From M0108 sp044228795 (lineage in GTDB: Bacteria > Pseudomonadota > Gammaproteobacteria > Chromatiales > Chromatiaceae), in assembly GCA_044228795.1 (NCBI GenBank), contig JBGAUE010000003.1, positions 124,001 through 188,000 of the forward strand: a stretch of 64,000 nucleotides of DNA, read 5' to 3'. Position numbers and translations under genes: made by a program. The notes beneath the pieces were generated by a model. The model had not been told where the DNA came from, did not search any database, and saw only the letters and a list, made by a program, of their open reading frames with translations. This document shows positions 8,780 to 19,489 of this stretch, piece by piece (within the stretch, counting starts at the first letter, position 1; every line of letters begins with the position of its first letter).

Positions 8780-10908
8780 TTCGCTATCGCGTTGTTATTA
8801 TCATCCAGCTTCAAGCGCAAGCGGATTTGCGTCAGACCGCTATTTGTCGCCAGCTTGTTGATGTAAGCTTTTGCGCCGGTCAGATTAATGTTGTACCAAC
8901 CGCCGACTGAGGCGAGCACGAAGGGGCCATAGGATGCGTTAGCGGCTGCCTGGAAGTCGCTAGCTTGCAGCGCCGTTGTTGTGCCAAAAAATCCGTTTTT
9001 GACATCCGCCATAAAGCCCCCGAAGGTGCTTACTGGGTTACCACCACCGGTGATTGCCTGTTGCCTGACTTTGAGCATCACGCTGGTGATGACGGCATTA
9101 TCTGGCAGGCTAGAACCGGTGCTGAATGACAGGATGCCACGATATTGTCTCTTCGCAGTGTCATCGCCCAAATTGAAGGCCGTGGCCGCGCTATTGATGG
9201 AGCCTCCCACGTTACTGGTCTCAAATAATTCAAGCATCCCGCCATCTTGCGCTGCGTTCGAGGTAAAGGGTGGGGCTGTGATCACATCGATAATCGTGAA
9301 ATACGCGCCTGGCGGATTGGTGCCTAGGCGGTTTACCCCCTCGAAATCAATGGGGACGTCATTACTCTTATCTCCGGTGGGCACTCCGTTAATCGTCCAG
9401 CCGAAATCAGGGATATTGTAGGTTGTGACCCCTGTCGCCCAACCGCCAGTTGGATGGAATTCGCCGGCGGCAGCGTTGGCAAACTCTGGCTTGATGTTAT
9501 TGATGGCATTATCTGCTCTGAGTTGATTTTCATTGCAAGTTGGGTTGCTCACAGCGCAGGCATCCGTCCCTTCGATGCCAAGCGGCATCCAAGCGCTGCC
9601 GTTCCAGATCACGTTACCGCGAATTTCCAGATTATCGTCGGTAACTGCGGGATTGGGTGCGTGGCTGCTGGTTGGGTTGGCACGCGGTTCATAGATTGCA
9701 AAATGCTGCCAAAGGCTTTGGTATCCCGGCGGGTTATAGACCACATTGTTAAATATAAATACGTTTTTGTTTGGGATATTGATCGCATTTGTGCCGTTGT
9801 CAACAGCGGTTGTGCCCCAACCCCCAGCCTTCAGATAGGTCTGGCAGCGTTCACGTCCAGGGTCGCCAGGCTGCCCATCGCAGGAACGCATGCCAAAAAC
9901 TACTTCAATGACATGGGAACGTTTGCCCACGCGGTAGAGCGTGTTATCGGCGAGGAGAATATTATAGCCGCCATTCACGCCCAACCCCGCCCCATCCGTG
10001 TCGTGGATCAAGTTGTTTACCACTTTGATATCGTAGGCTTCGTATTGCAGCCAGGGTGCGGTCATAAACTGAAAACCCGTGCCCTGCCCGGCAGTGAACC
10101 CACCTGTGCCGCAGTTATAGATTTCGTTGGCTTCCACACGGATGTAGGCTGAACCGCCTTTATTGTAAGCACACCAATCCTGAGCCTCATGGATGCGGTT
10201 ATTAATAATGTGCCCATATTGCACCGCAACAAAATCGATAACATTATCCCAGGCGTGCGAAATATCGCTGTTCTCGATATAAACATATTTCGACTGGTTG
10301 ACTTTAACCGTCTCCTGAGCTTGGTTGGCTGCCCCCCCGTTCAGAATCACCTTTCTTAGCAACAGGTGATTGCACAACTCGCAGTGGAAGGCATCCCCGT
10401 TATTGAAGATGCTCAAATTATCAAAATAGACATAGCTGACATCGTACATATTGACGTTGCCCTGCAAAACGACCTGCCCCGGCCTCGACCCCTTGCCCTG
10501 GATGAAGATCGGGGCGGCGAAGGTTCCGTAGCGGTATTCCCAGTAATTGGGCAGGATCGCCGCCGGATAGTAGCCCGGCTTAAGATTGATGCGCACCCCG
10601 GTAGTCAAGGTGATGCCTTGGGGGATGCGCCCCCAGGCCTCGTCTACCGTCCGCAATGGGGAAGCGGCGGATGTCCCGCTGTTGGAGTCGTTCCCGTTAA
10701 TGGGGTCGACCCAAAGCTCAACAAGGCCCGGGGTGCCGGTGTTGTACCCTGCGGGCATAATGTAGTCATCCGCAGGGGCCAGTTCAGCCTTGGCGGCCAA
10801 CGTCGTCTGGTGCAGCAGAGAAAGGAAAATCGCAACAAGGATGAAACCCGTCGCAAGCCTGACAATCTGCCTGAGCCAATGTCGCATTGGCAAGAAGAAA
10901 AGCTGCAT
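8704..10908 (-). CDS. Secreted right-handed beta-helix protein with C-terminal beta-sandwich domain
   Basis: 734 residues from the internal ATG at 10908, which has GGGGAA upstream; a GTG at 10938 would add ten residues. A signal peptide covers about residues 1-40, with a hydrophobic core GFILVAIFLSLL. Next comes the entry typical of extracellular beta-helix proteins (WVDPINGNDSNSGT..PLRTVDEA). A long run of short N/G-rich turns follows (residues 90-450), as in pectate-lyase-like and DUF1565-type folds. The C-terminal 170 residues (from GSINSAATAFNLGDD) resemble a DNRLRE/CBM96-type carbohydrate-associated domain. It may bind or cleave polysaccharide, but catalytic residues cannot be named. GC is lower than in neighbours, consistent with horizontal acquisition. 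Confidence 0.8.
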   Translation of the reverse strand: MQLFFLPMRHWLRQIVRLATGFILVAIFLSLLHQTTLAAKAELAPADDYIMPAGYNTGTPGLVELWVDPINGNDSNSGTSAASPLRTVDEAWGRIPQGITLTTGVRINLKPGYYPAAILPNYWEYRYGTFAAPIFIQGKGSRPGQVVLQGNVNMYDVSYVYFDNLSIFNNGDAFHCELCNHLLLRKVILNGGAANQAQETVKVNQSKYVYIENSDISHAWDNVIDFVAVQYGHIINNRIHEAQDWCAYNKGGSAYIRVEANEIYNCGTGGFTAGQGTGFQFMTAPWLQYEAYDIKVVNNLIHDTDGAGLGVNGGYNILLADNTLYRVGKRSHVIEVVFGMRSCDGQPGDPGRERCQTYLKAGGWGTTAVDNGTNAINIPNKNVFIFNNVVYNPPGYQSLWQHFAIYEPRANPTSSHAPNPAVTDDNLEIRGNVIWNGSAWMPLGIEGTDACAVSNPTCNENQLRADNAINNIKPEFANAAAGEFHPTGGWATGVTTYNIPDFGWTINGVPTGDKSNDVPIDFEGVNRLGTNPPGAYFTIIDVITAPPFTSNAAQDGGMLELFETSNVGGSINSAATAFNLGDDTAKRQYRGILSFSTGSSLPDNAVITSVMLKVRQQAITGGGNPVSTFGGFMADVKNGFFGTTTALQASDFQAAANASYGPFVLASVGGWYNINLTGAKAYINKLATNSGLTQIRLRLKLDDNNNAIANYLSLYSGNAAAASRPQLVISYTVP

Positions 10909-10938
10909 GAGGTTCCCCGGAAATGAACGGCTATACAC

Positions 10939-11423
10939 TCTGTTGATAGCTTAATTGTAGTCAGACCCCCTCGGCTTTATTCAAAATCTCAAAAGTCCTC
11001 TTTTGGTTATTTTCGCTGTATCAATATGCAAGGGTGCGCCCTCATCAACAAATCTCCGCGAGGTCCCCGCGGAGGCTTGCGTCAGGCCTTGCCCCGGATG
11101 CCCTTCCGATCAAGTTGTCCTGTGAGTAGGGCATTCAGGGCATTCTGACACGGGGGCCTTCGTTATTACCTGCTCCGGACACGCCTTTTCGAACCTGGCC
11201 TTCACGCTTGGCCCCCGCTGCGCCGAAATCAGGGTATTTACCCCTCGCTGTTCCCATATCCTGGTGAATCCCACCCATCGGCTCTATGTATGGCAATGAT
11301 GGGCGTTGGAGTTCCAGACCTGGCCAGTCAGGATGACCGGGAACAGCTACAACTCGCTAGCCAGGATGCGAATATCATATGAACTGGCTACCCTTTGCCG
11401 CGGTTGGCTAGGGCTTCGGACTG
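10939..11423. other. Intergenic region, no gene recognised
   Basis: About 485 bases between the leftward beta-helix gene and the rightward GH13 gene. The part nearest the beta-helix gene is AT-rich and probably contains its promoter. A short palindrome (CCGCGAGGTCCCCGCGG, about 11056) is the only structured element noticed. No convincing RNA gene or open frame is visible. Confidence 0.5.
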
Positions 11424-11456
11424 ATGTCCCCCCCGGACTCGACATTTTGGATAAGC

Positions 11457-12725
11457 ATGAAAATCTATAACCTCTTTCCCCTACTAGCTGGTCCCCTCGC
11501 TAATTGGACGCCCCATCTGGAGCGCGCGGCGGCCATGGGCTTCGACTGGATCTTCGTGAACCCGATCCAGCCGCCTGGACGGTCGGGCAGCCTCTATTCG
11601 ATTAGCGACTATTTCGGGGTCAACCCAGCGCTGCTGGCCCCGGGCTCGCGCAAACGACCGGAGACCCAGGTCAAGGACATGATCAAGGTGGCAGAGGGGC
11701 TGGGGCTGCGCCTCATGATCGACCTGGTCATCAACCATTGCGCCGTGGATTCGCCCCTGACCCAGACGCACCCAAACTGGTTCAAGCGCGAGGGGGGACG
11801 CATCGCCCATCCCTTCTGCCTGGAGGAGGATGGGCGCAAGGTGGTCTGGGAGGACCTGGCCCAATTCGATCATGGCTACTCGCCGGATGCCAAGGGCCTA
11901 AGGGAGTACGCCGGTAAGCTGGTGGCGCATCTGATCGACCTGGGGTTCGCGGGCTTCCGTTGTGACGCGGCCTATCAGATCCCGACGGATTTCTGGCGGC
12001 GGCTGATCAAAGACACCCGGCGCCAGCATCCTGGTGTGGTCTTTGTCGCCGAGACCCTGGGCTGCTCACCGGAGCAGACGCGACAGACCGCCGCCGCGGG
12101 TTTCGACGCTATCTTCAATAGCGCCAAGTGGTGGGATTTTTCCAGCCCCTGGCTGTTGGAGCAATACGAACTCACACGCCAGATCGCACCCTCCATCGGC
12201 TTTCCTGAGAGCCACGATACGGAGCGCCTTTTCGCGGAGTCAGGGCACAATGTCAACGCTCTCAAGCAGCGCTACCTCTTCACCGCCCTCTTCTCCACCG
12301 GGGTCTTGATGCCCATGGGCTATGAATTTGGCTTTCAGCGCCCGCTGCATGTGGTCAAGACCCGACCGGAGGATTGGGAACCGCCAGCAGTGGATTTGAC
12401 CGCCTTCATCACCGCCGTCAATCGCATCAAGGCGGACTACACCGTCTTTCGCGAGGATGGGCTGATACAGCGCCTGGAATCCTCCAACCCTGCCGTCCTG
12501 CTGCTCTGGCAGGCCTCCACCCAAGGCCATGGCCAGGCCCTACTGGTGTTGAACAAGGACCCATGGAACCGCCAGCACTTTCATTGCGACGACCTTTATC
12601 GGCTGGTGCAGGCCCCACCCCCCCTCCTCGATGTCTCACCGGAGTGGGCCATGGACTTTCTGCCAACCCCCTTTGATTTCGAACTGGATCCCGGCATGGC
12701 GCGCGTCTTTGTTACCCGCCCCTGA
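11457..12725 (+). CDS. GH13 alpha-amylase-family glycoside hydrolase/transglycosylase
   Basis: 422 residues from the ATG at 11457. An in-frame ATG at 11424 would add eleven residues that look non-conserved; neither start has a strong ribosome-binding site. It has the GH13 beta/alpha barrel motifs in order: DLVINH (region I), GFRCDAA with the nucleophile Asp170, VFVAETLG with acid/base Glu199, and PESHDTER with the stabilising Asp254. The barrel is compact. The C-terminal domain is short and no signal peptide is present, so it should act on cytoplasmic alpha-glucan or maltosyl donors. A GlgE-like or alpha-amylase activity is possible; the subfamily is not settled. A Lon-N-domain gene follows after about 20 bases. 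Confidence 0.85.
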   Translation: MKIYNLFPLLAGPLANWTPHLERAAAMGFDWIFVNPIQPPGRSGSLYSISDYFGVNPALLAPGSRKRPETQVKDMIKVAEGLGLRLMIDLVINHCAVDSPLTQTHPNWFKREGGRIAHPFCLEEDGRKVVWEDLAQFDHGYSPDAKGLREYAGKLVAHLIDLGFAGFRCDAAYQIPTDFWRRLIKDTRRQHPGVVFVAETLGCSPEQTRQTAAAGFDAIFNSAKWWDFSSPWLLEQYELTRQIAPSIGFPESHDTERLFAESGHNVNALKQRYLFTALFSTGVLMPMGYEFGFQRPLHVVKTRPEDWEPPAVDLTAFITAVNRIKADYTVFREDGLIQRLESSNPAVLLLWQASTQGHGQALLVLNKDPWNRQHFHCDDLYRLVQAPPPLLDVSPEWAMDFLPTPFDFELDPGMARVFVTRP

Positions 12726-12745
12726 CCGGCCCCGGAGTTATTGCC

Positions 12746-13405
12746 ATGCCCTCGCCCTTCATGCCCAGGTTCGCCGATTTACCCGCGGAATTGCCGGTCT
12801 TCCCGCTCGCCGGAGCCGTGGCCATGCCGGGGATACAACTCCCCCTGAATATCTACGAGCAGCAGTACCTCAACATGATTCAGGATGTGCTGGCGACGGA
12901 TCATCTCATCGGCATGATCCAGCCCCTGAGTAGCCCGGAGGAGGTCGAGGTCCCGCCCCTGCACCGGGTCGGTTGCGCCGGGCGCGTCACCTCCTACAGC
13001 GAGACCAATGACGGGCGTGTCGTGATTGTCCTCACGGGGGTGTGCCGCTTCGAGGTCCAGGGCGAACTGGTGGAGACCCGGGGCTACCGCCGGGTACGCG
13101 CGGGTTGGAGCCGCTTTGCCAACGATTTTCTGCCGGAGGGCGGTCACCTGGTGAACCGCGATCGATTTCTCACCTCCCTGCGCACCTATGTCCGACCCCG
13201 TGGCGTCGAGATCCCCTGGGACGACCTCAAGGCCATGGAGGACCTGGATCTGATCAATCTCCTGACCGCTCACCTGCCCTTGCCCCCCGAGGACAAGCAG
13301 GCCCTGATTGAGACCATCGACCTGGCGGACCGCGCCGAACTCATGCGCGGCCTCATGGACATGGCCTCGGCCTCCAGCGTGGAGGGCGTCGAGCAGCGAC
13401 ATTGA
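12746..13405 (+). CDS. Lon protease N-terminal (substrate-binding) domain protein
   Basis: 219 residues made up of a free-standing LON substrate-binding domain. Visible are LPVFPLAGAVAMPG, the LNIYEQQYLNMIQD segment, and GCAGRV followed by a long beta-rich core. A helical tail contains DLINLLTAHLPLPPEDKQALIE. There is no ATPase or protease domain, so it is not Lon itself. Such proteins are widespread in proteobacteria with no settled role; adaptor-like substrate recognition is often presumed. It probably shares a transcript with the GH13 gene immediately upstream. Confidence 0.9.
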   Translation: MPSPFMPRFADLPAELPVFPLAGAVAMPGIQLPLNIYEQQYLNMIQDVLATDHLIGMIQPLSSPEEVEVPPLHRVGCAGRVTSYSETNDGRVVIVLTGVCRFEVQGELVETRGYRRVRAGWSRFANDFLPEGGHLVNRDRFLTSLRTYVRPRGVEIPWDDLKAMEDLDLINLLTAHLPLPPEDKQALIETIDLADRAELMRGLMDMASASSVEGVEQRH

Positions 13406-13499
13406 GCCCGGTGAGGCGAACCCGCGAGGAGCAAAACCGCCCTCTCCGATAGGGGCTAACCCAACCATTTGCTGGCACCCCGGAATTCAGAGTTGGGAG

Positions 13500-14159
13500 C
13501 TAAGGAGTTCTCGAGTTTTTACTAGCCGCGCCCAGGGTATCGGGGCCGAAGACGATCTTGCCGACGGTTCCGTCATCCATATAAAGGCCACCGATACCGT
13601 CACGACCGTTGCGATCGCGGACAATCTGGGCCTTACCCTTCAGCCCATTGTTGCACTGGACCTGAAAAACAGCCTGGGTGTCGCCCGTGAAGGCATCGTA
13701 GCCGCCCTGGCAGACAAGGCGTTCATTGTTCACCCGAAAGTGGGCAGCAAAGGGTTGAGACCAATAGGTGCCGAGCAGGATTTCATTAGCTACCACGACA
13801 GCGAAGGGACCCGAGGTAGATTCCCCGGGTAGGCTCGGCAGGCGTTGGGCCTGGCGATAGTGGGCCCAGGTGCGATTAACGCAGGTGGCATAGTCCGCGG
13901 GGTCGAGGCGGCCGCAGAGGAGTTCACCGTATTCCTCGACCGTTACGGGAGAATAGACAGCACTCCAGCGCGCCGGCTCCTCCGTAGTCCCAAAGCCGGC
14001 AAAGATACCGCAGAACCCGGAAGGCTGGTTGGCCGTGCCATCGAAACGGTTGAATTCGGTGGCGGGACGCCGGCTACAGCAGCCGGAGATTCCCATAGCC
14101 GCCATGAGCAGCAGAGTTAGCCAGACCCTCATCCTGCCCGTTCGGATCGACCCAGCCAT
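13500..14159 (-). CDS. Predicted lipoprotein of unknown function
   Basis: About 219 residues from the ATG at 14159, or 210 from the ATG at 14132. Either way the N-terminus is a lipoprotein signal: MRVWLTLLLMAAMGISGCC, with lipobox ISGC. The mature part has several cysteines (CGIF, LCGRL, CVNRT, CQGGY, QVQCNN), suggesting disulfides in the envelope. It has a TYWSQPFAAHF stretch and a beta-rich C-terminus ending near GGLYMDDGTVGKIVFG. I do not recognise the family. It follows the PKHD hydroxylase gene by a few bases on the same strand. The first start has a GGAG about ten bases upstream. Confidence 0.65.
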   Translation of the reverse strand: MAGSIRTGRMRVWLTLLLMAAMGISGCCSRRPATEFNRFDGTANQPSGFCGIFAGFGTTEEPARWSAVYSPVTVEEYGELLCGRLDPADYATCVNRTWAHYRQAQRLPSLPGESTSGPFAVVVANEILLGTYWSQPFAAHFRVNNERLVCQGGYDAFTGDTQAVFQVQCNNGLKGKAQIVRDRNGRDGIGGLYMDDGTVGKIVFGPDTLGAASKNSRTP

Positions 14160-14163
14160 CTGG

Positions 14164-14838
14164 CTACAACTCCGCCCACATGCGCACCAGGTTGGCATAG
14201 GACCTGTCCACATAGCCGGTGGTAGTCGTGCCAGGTGCCTCCCGGAGCAGAGACTCGCGGGCCAGGTTAAGCTCATAAAGCAGCTCGCGGCGGGCGGCAT
14301 CGCGGACATAGCTCTGAATCCAGGTCAGGGCCACCAGGCGCTCGCCACGGGTGACCGGGGCCACCCGATGGAGGCTGGCGGAGGGATAGACCACGGCGTC
14401 CCCCGCCGGCAGCTTGACCTGCTGGTCGCCAAAGGGGGTGCGCACTACCAGTTCGCCACCCTCGTAGCTTGCCGGGGGGTTGAGAAAGATCGTCATGGAG
14501 ACGTCGGTGCGAAAGCGCGGCCCGGTCGAGCCCATGATGGGATCGTCCACATGATCGCCATAGGTCATACCCGGCTCGTAGCGGGCGATAATGGGGTCGG
14601 CGACCCGGTGCGGCAAGGCGCCGAAGCGAAAGGTCTCGTTGTGGCCCAGGCTGGCCATGATGACGCGGACCAGGCGTCCCTTGCGCTGCTCGTCGGCTTG
14701 CAGTTCCAGGTTGTTCTTGACCCGGGCAGCGGCAAAACCGGCGCTCAGACGGCCATCGACAAATGCGGCCCCCTGGAGGATGTCATGAATCTTGGCCACT
14801 TGGGCGGCATTGAGCAGGCCGGGGATGGTGAGGAGCAT
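14164..14838 (-). CDS. PKHD-type Fe(II)/2-oxoglutarate hydroxylase (PiuC-like)
   Basis: 224 residues from the ATG at 14838 (MLLTIPGLL...), the normal length for PiuC/YbiX proteins; the longer open frame upstream is not conserved-looking. The double-stranded beta-helix core shows the metal triad HVDD (His and Asp) and SLHRV (distal His), and an Arg in GERLVALTW that should bind 2-oxoglutarate. YEGGELVV is also typical. In other bacteria these genes accompany TonB-dependent siderophore receptors, but no receptor is adjacent here. The substrate is unknown. Confidence 0.9.
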   Translation of the reverse strand: MLLTIPGLLNAAQVAKIHDILQGAAFVDGRLSAGFAAARVKNNLELQADEQRKGRLVRVIMASLGHNETFRFGALPHRVADPIIARYEPGMTYGDHVDDPIMGSTGPRFRTDVSMTIFLNPPASYEGGELVVRTPFGDQQVKLPAGDAVVYPSASLHRVAPVTRGERLVALTWIQSYVRDAARRELLYELNLARESLLREAPGTTTTGYVDRSYANLVRMWAEL

Positions 14839-14953
14839 AACGGCTGATCCCTCTCGCGCGGGGGTGGGGAAGAACATGGCGGGGCCGGGGCGGATCACCG
14901 GCGCGCTTCTGCTAGAATGCCCTTTTTCGTCCACTCGCGAAAGGGGAAACGAG

Positions 14954-15571
14954 ATGCTCCTCAAGGCCATCATCGAGGATCAAGAATTCAGTCTGGAAGT
15001 GCCCGACCAGGTCCTGCGGGAGGGTGAGGCCTTCTTTGCCAAGCTGGACGCCGACATGGATCAAGGCTGGCAGATGAGTCGGGAATGGGTTGCCCATCCC
15101 AGCAAGATCGAGCGCTGTCAGATCGTCGGCGACAAGCTCTTGACGGCACTTGAGAAGGAGAACACCAAACTTGGCATCCTGATGGCCGGCTACATCCTCT
15201 CCCGCCTGCCCGGCGTGGAGTCCGTCACCCTGGACACTCACGGCGAGATGCAAAACAGCCTCTTTACGGTCGTCGCCAACCCCGCCGCGGCGACCCAGGC
15301 CGCGGCGACCCAGGCCGCGGACCAGGGGGAGGCCAGCTTCCAGCCCACCCCCGCGCCCCTGGGACTCGACAAGTTTCAGGCCATGGAACAGGCGGGTAAC
15401 GACGTCACCCAGGTCTTCAAGGTCGGTAAAGGCTACCGCTTTTCCGTTTATGACCATATCAGCGGCCAATGGCTGGACGGCCCCCTGGTTGCCCAGGAGG
15501 CAGACGCCGAGCGCCTGCGTCAGGCCGCTTTCAAGGCCCGCTATGAGTCCTTGCAGCAACAGCCAGGCTGA
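14954..15571 (+). CDS. Conserved hypothetical protein with Ala/Thr/Gln repeat linker
   Basis: 205 residues. The start at 14954 is supported by AAGGGG seven bases upstream; the longer frame from 14792 runs antisense to the hydroxylase gene. The N-terminal 110 residues form an alpha/beta unit (LLKAIIEDQEFSLEVPDQ.., DMDQGWQMSREWV, KLGILMAGYILSRLPGV). A low-complexity linker follows, encoded by a 15-base tandem repeat. A C-terminal region of about 60 residues ends with VYDHISGQW. No signal peptide or membrane segment is present. I do not recognise a characterised family. Confidence 0.75.
   Translation: MLLKAIIEDQEFSLEVPDQVLREGEAFFAKLDADMDQGWQMSREWVAHPSKIERCQIVGDKLLTALEKENTKLGILMAGYILSRLPGVESVTLDTHGEMQNSLFTVVANPAAATQAAATQAADQGEASFQPTPAPLGLDKFQAMEQAGNDVTQVFKVGKGYRFSVYDHISGQWLDGPLVAQEADAERLRQAAFKARYESLQQQPG
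15284..15325 (+). repeat. 15-base tandem repeat inside a coding region
   Basis: The unit GCCGCGGCGACCCAG occurs twice in full (15284 and 15299) and once in part (15314). It encodes AATQA-AATQA-AD in the linker of the surrounding gene. The repeat is in frame and could vary in copy number by slippage without shifting the frame. Confidence 0.8.
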
Positions 15572-15693
15572 AATTGTCATGGCTCAGGTGGGCCAGTAAG
15601 GCCGATTTTGCGCGGTTGTCCACCTCCACCTGTTCCTAGACGGCGATGGCGAGAAACCTGGGACCGGACCGGCCGCGCCAACCGCATTCCACC

Positions 15694-15718
15694 AAGCAAA
15701 AGGGGCCTTGCGGCCCCT
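15694..15718 (-). terminator. Rho-independent terminator after pnp
   Basis: On the minus strand, the stem AGGGGCC-GCAA-GGCCCCT is followed directly by TTTTGCTT. It lies about 25 bases beyond the pnp stop and is well placed to end the rimP-to-pnp transcription unit. Confidence 0.8.
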
Positions 15719-15741
15719 ATTGTGGTCTTAGGATCTCCGAA

Positions 15742-17829
<2,088 letters not shown>

Positions 17830-17929
17830 TGGGGATTCCTCGGGGCTATGGCAGGCCGGGGTAATATGCCCCCGTTGAGGGGCCTGGCGACGCCGGCGTG
17901 GATAAGACCGGCGAGATTCGGGATGAGGC

Positions 17930-17972
17930 ACGGGGTGCGGGAAGGGGTCTGAAAACCCGTACCGCACCCCGT
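17930..17972 (-). promoter_or_regulatory. Long stem-loop in the pnp leader
   Basis: Arms ACGGGGTGCGG (17930-17940) and CCGCACCCCGT (17962-17972) pair over 11 bases. After a small internal loop, GGGT pairs with ACCC. It lies 100 bases upstream of the pnp GTG. In E. coli the pnp leader hairpin is cut by RNase III and then trimmed by PNPase, giving autoregulation. Position and shape here fit the same role; this is inference. Confidence 0.5.
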
Positions 17973-18031
17973 ATTACGCGATGGGCAAAGACCTGGGCGC
18001 CCCGCATCACAGCAAGGCACCCATGCATCGA

Positions 18032-18051
18032 GGGACCCCGTTCGGGGTCCC
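18032..18051 (-). promoter_or_regulatory. Perfect hairpin just after rpsO
   Basis: GGGACCCCG and CGGGGTCCC are separated by two bases, giving an eight-base-pair stem with a GTTC-type tetraloop. It starts 20 bases past the rpsO stop. No T-run follows on the minus strand, so it is more likely a processing or stability structure than an intrinsic terminator. Confidence 0.5.
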
Positions 18052-18070
18052 GGGCTACCCATGACGAGGA

Positions 18071-18340
18071 TCAGCGGCGCAGACCCAGGCGGGCGATCAG
18101 CTCACGGTAGCGGTCGACATTCTTGCCCTTGAGATAGTCCAGCAGCTTGCGGCGAGAGTTGACCATGCGCACCAGACCGCGACGGGAGTGGTGGTCACCC
18201 TTGTGCTGGGCAAAATGGCTACTCAGGTCCAGAATACGGGCGGTCAGCAGGGCCACCTGGACCTCGGGCGAACCCGTGTCCCCGGGACCGCGCTTGTAGT
18301 CTTCGATGACCTTGGCTTTATCGGCTGTGCTCATTGCCAT
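18071..18340 (-). CDS. rpsO: 30S ribosomal protein S15
   Basis: 89 residues, the exact family length. It binds 16S rRNA helices 20-22 early in small-subunit assembly. Recognisable segments are the DTGSPEVQVALLT helix start, LSSHFAQHKGDHHSRRGL and the C-terminal YRELIARLGLRR. It lies between truB and pnp in the usual gammaproteobacterial order. The 160-base leader contains a small palindrome (18381-18395) that may belong to an S15 autoregulatory structure. Confidence 0.97.
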   Translation of the reverse strand: MAMSTADKAKVIEDYKRGPGDTGSPEVQVALLTARILDLSSHFAQHKGDHHSRRGLVRMVNSRRKLLDYLKGKNVDRYRELIARLGLRR

Positions 18341-18380
18341 GTTGTCTTACTCCTCTCAGGGTGTGACGACGGTGGCCCTT

Positions 18381-18395
18381 GGCGGTGTTACCGCC
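18381..18395 (-). promoter_or_regulatory. Small palindrome in the rpsO leader
   Basis: GGCGGT-GTT-ACCGCC forms a six-base-pair hairpin about 40 bases upstream of the rpsO ATG. GGGCC blocks on either side could extend or compete with it. S15 represses its own translation through structured leaders in several bacteria. A match to any known leader class cannot be established by eye. Confidence 0.3.
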
Positions 18396-18501
18396 GGCCC
18401 TCCGACAATGAGTTCAGGGGGCCAGGCCGTTTGTTAAGGACGGCGGCCACGAGGCCAACCGTCCAAGCATATTTTACCGGTTAGGACCGCTTTATCCGCC
18501 C

Positions 18502-19428
18502 CTACAGGAGACGCTTTGGCTGCACCTTGCCATCTTCGAGGATGCAGCCAACGCCCAGAAAGTGGCGGGAGGGATCGTAAAGCCGCACCAAGCCCTCCGT
18601 CGGGGCTTGGGGCACCAGCACGGCCTGACCTTGACGCAGATAGAAGGCGGCATCGGCCGTGAGGCGCACCGCTGGCCAATGATCCAGGGCACTCTCCAGG
18701 GGCAGCAAGAGGGCATCGAGGGCCGATAAGGCGCCCTCCTGGTCCGCCATGACGATATCCTCTATCTCAGCCAAGGTCACGAAGCGGCTCTCGGGCTGGA
18801 CGTAGGGTCCAACCCCAGTGCGGCGGAGGCCAATGACGTGGCCACCGCAGCCCAGCATGGCCCCTATATCCTCGGCCAGGGTACGCACATAGGTGCCCTT
18901 GGAGCAATGGACGTCCATCTCCAGTTCGGGCAAGGCCAGGTCGAGCAGATCCAGGGCATGTATGGTCACGGTGCGCGTCTGGCGCTCCACCTCGATACCC
19001 TGGCGGGCTAGCTTATAGAGGCGCTCACCCTGGTGCTTGACCGCCGAATACATGGGAGGGAGCTGGTCGATGGGTCCCAGGAAGCGATCCAGTACCGCCC
19101 GCACCCGGTTCTCGTCCAGCCCCTCCACGGGACGCATCTCCAGGATCTCGCCCTCGGCGTCGGCGGTCGTGGTCGTGACCCCCAAGCGCACTCTCACCCG
19201 GTAACGCTTGTCCGCGTCGAGCAGATAGGTGGAGAACTTGGTGGCACCGCCCAGACACACCGGCAGCAGGCCGGTCGCCAGGGGATCCAGGCTCCCGGTA
19301 TGGCCCGCTTTATTGGCCTGAAAAAGCCGCTTGACTCGCTGGAGGGCCTCGTTGGAGGTCAAATTCAGCGGCTTATCCAGCAGCAGAATGCCATCGATGT
19401 CGCGGCCGAGCCTACGCCGACGCCCCAT
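18502..19428 (-). CDS. truB: tRNA pseudouridine(55) synthase TruB
   Basis: 308 residues, standard length. Makes pseudouridine 55 in the T-loop of tRNAs. The N-terminus has DGILLLDKPLNLTSNEAL, followed by AGHTGSLDPLATGLLPVCLG, in which the Asp of SLDP is the catalytic nucleophile. The RYRVRVRLGV and CSKGTYVRTLAEDIG blocks follow, with a short PUA-like C-terminal region. It is 61 bases downstream of rbfA in the rimP-nusA-infB operon. Confidence 0.97.
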   Translation of the reverse strand: MGRRRRLGRDIDGILLLDKPLNLTSNEALQRVKRLFQANKAGHTGSLDPLATGLLPVCLGGATKFSTYLLDADKRYRVRVRLGVTTTTADAEGEILEMRPVEGLDENRVRAVLDRFLGPIDQLPPMYSAVKHQGERLYKLARQGIEVERQTRTVTIHALDLLDLALPELEMDVHCSKGTYVRTLAEDIGAMLGCGGHVIGLRRTGVGPYVQPESRFVTLAEIEDIVMADQEGALSALDALLLPLESALDHWPAVRLTADAAFYLRQGQAVLVPQAPTEGLVRLYDPSRHFLGVGCILEDGKVQPKRLL

Positions 19429-19489
19429 TAGTCACGGTTCCTTAAAAAGTTTGAAGATCGAGCCCGTACCGGAACGAGATAGCGACGGA

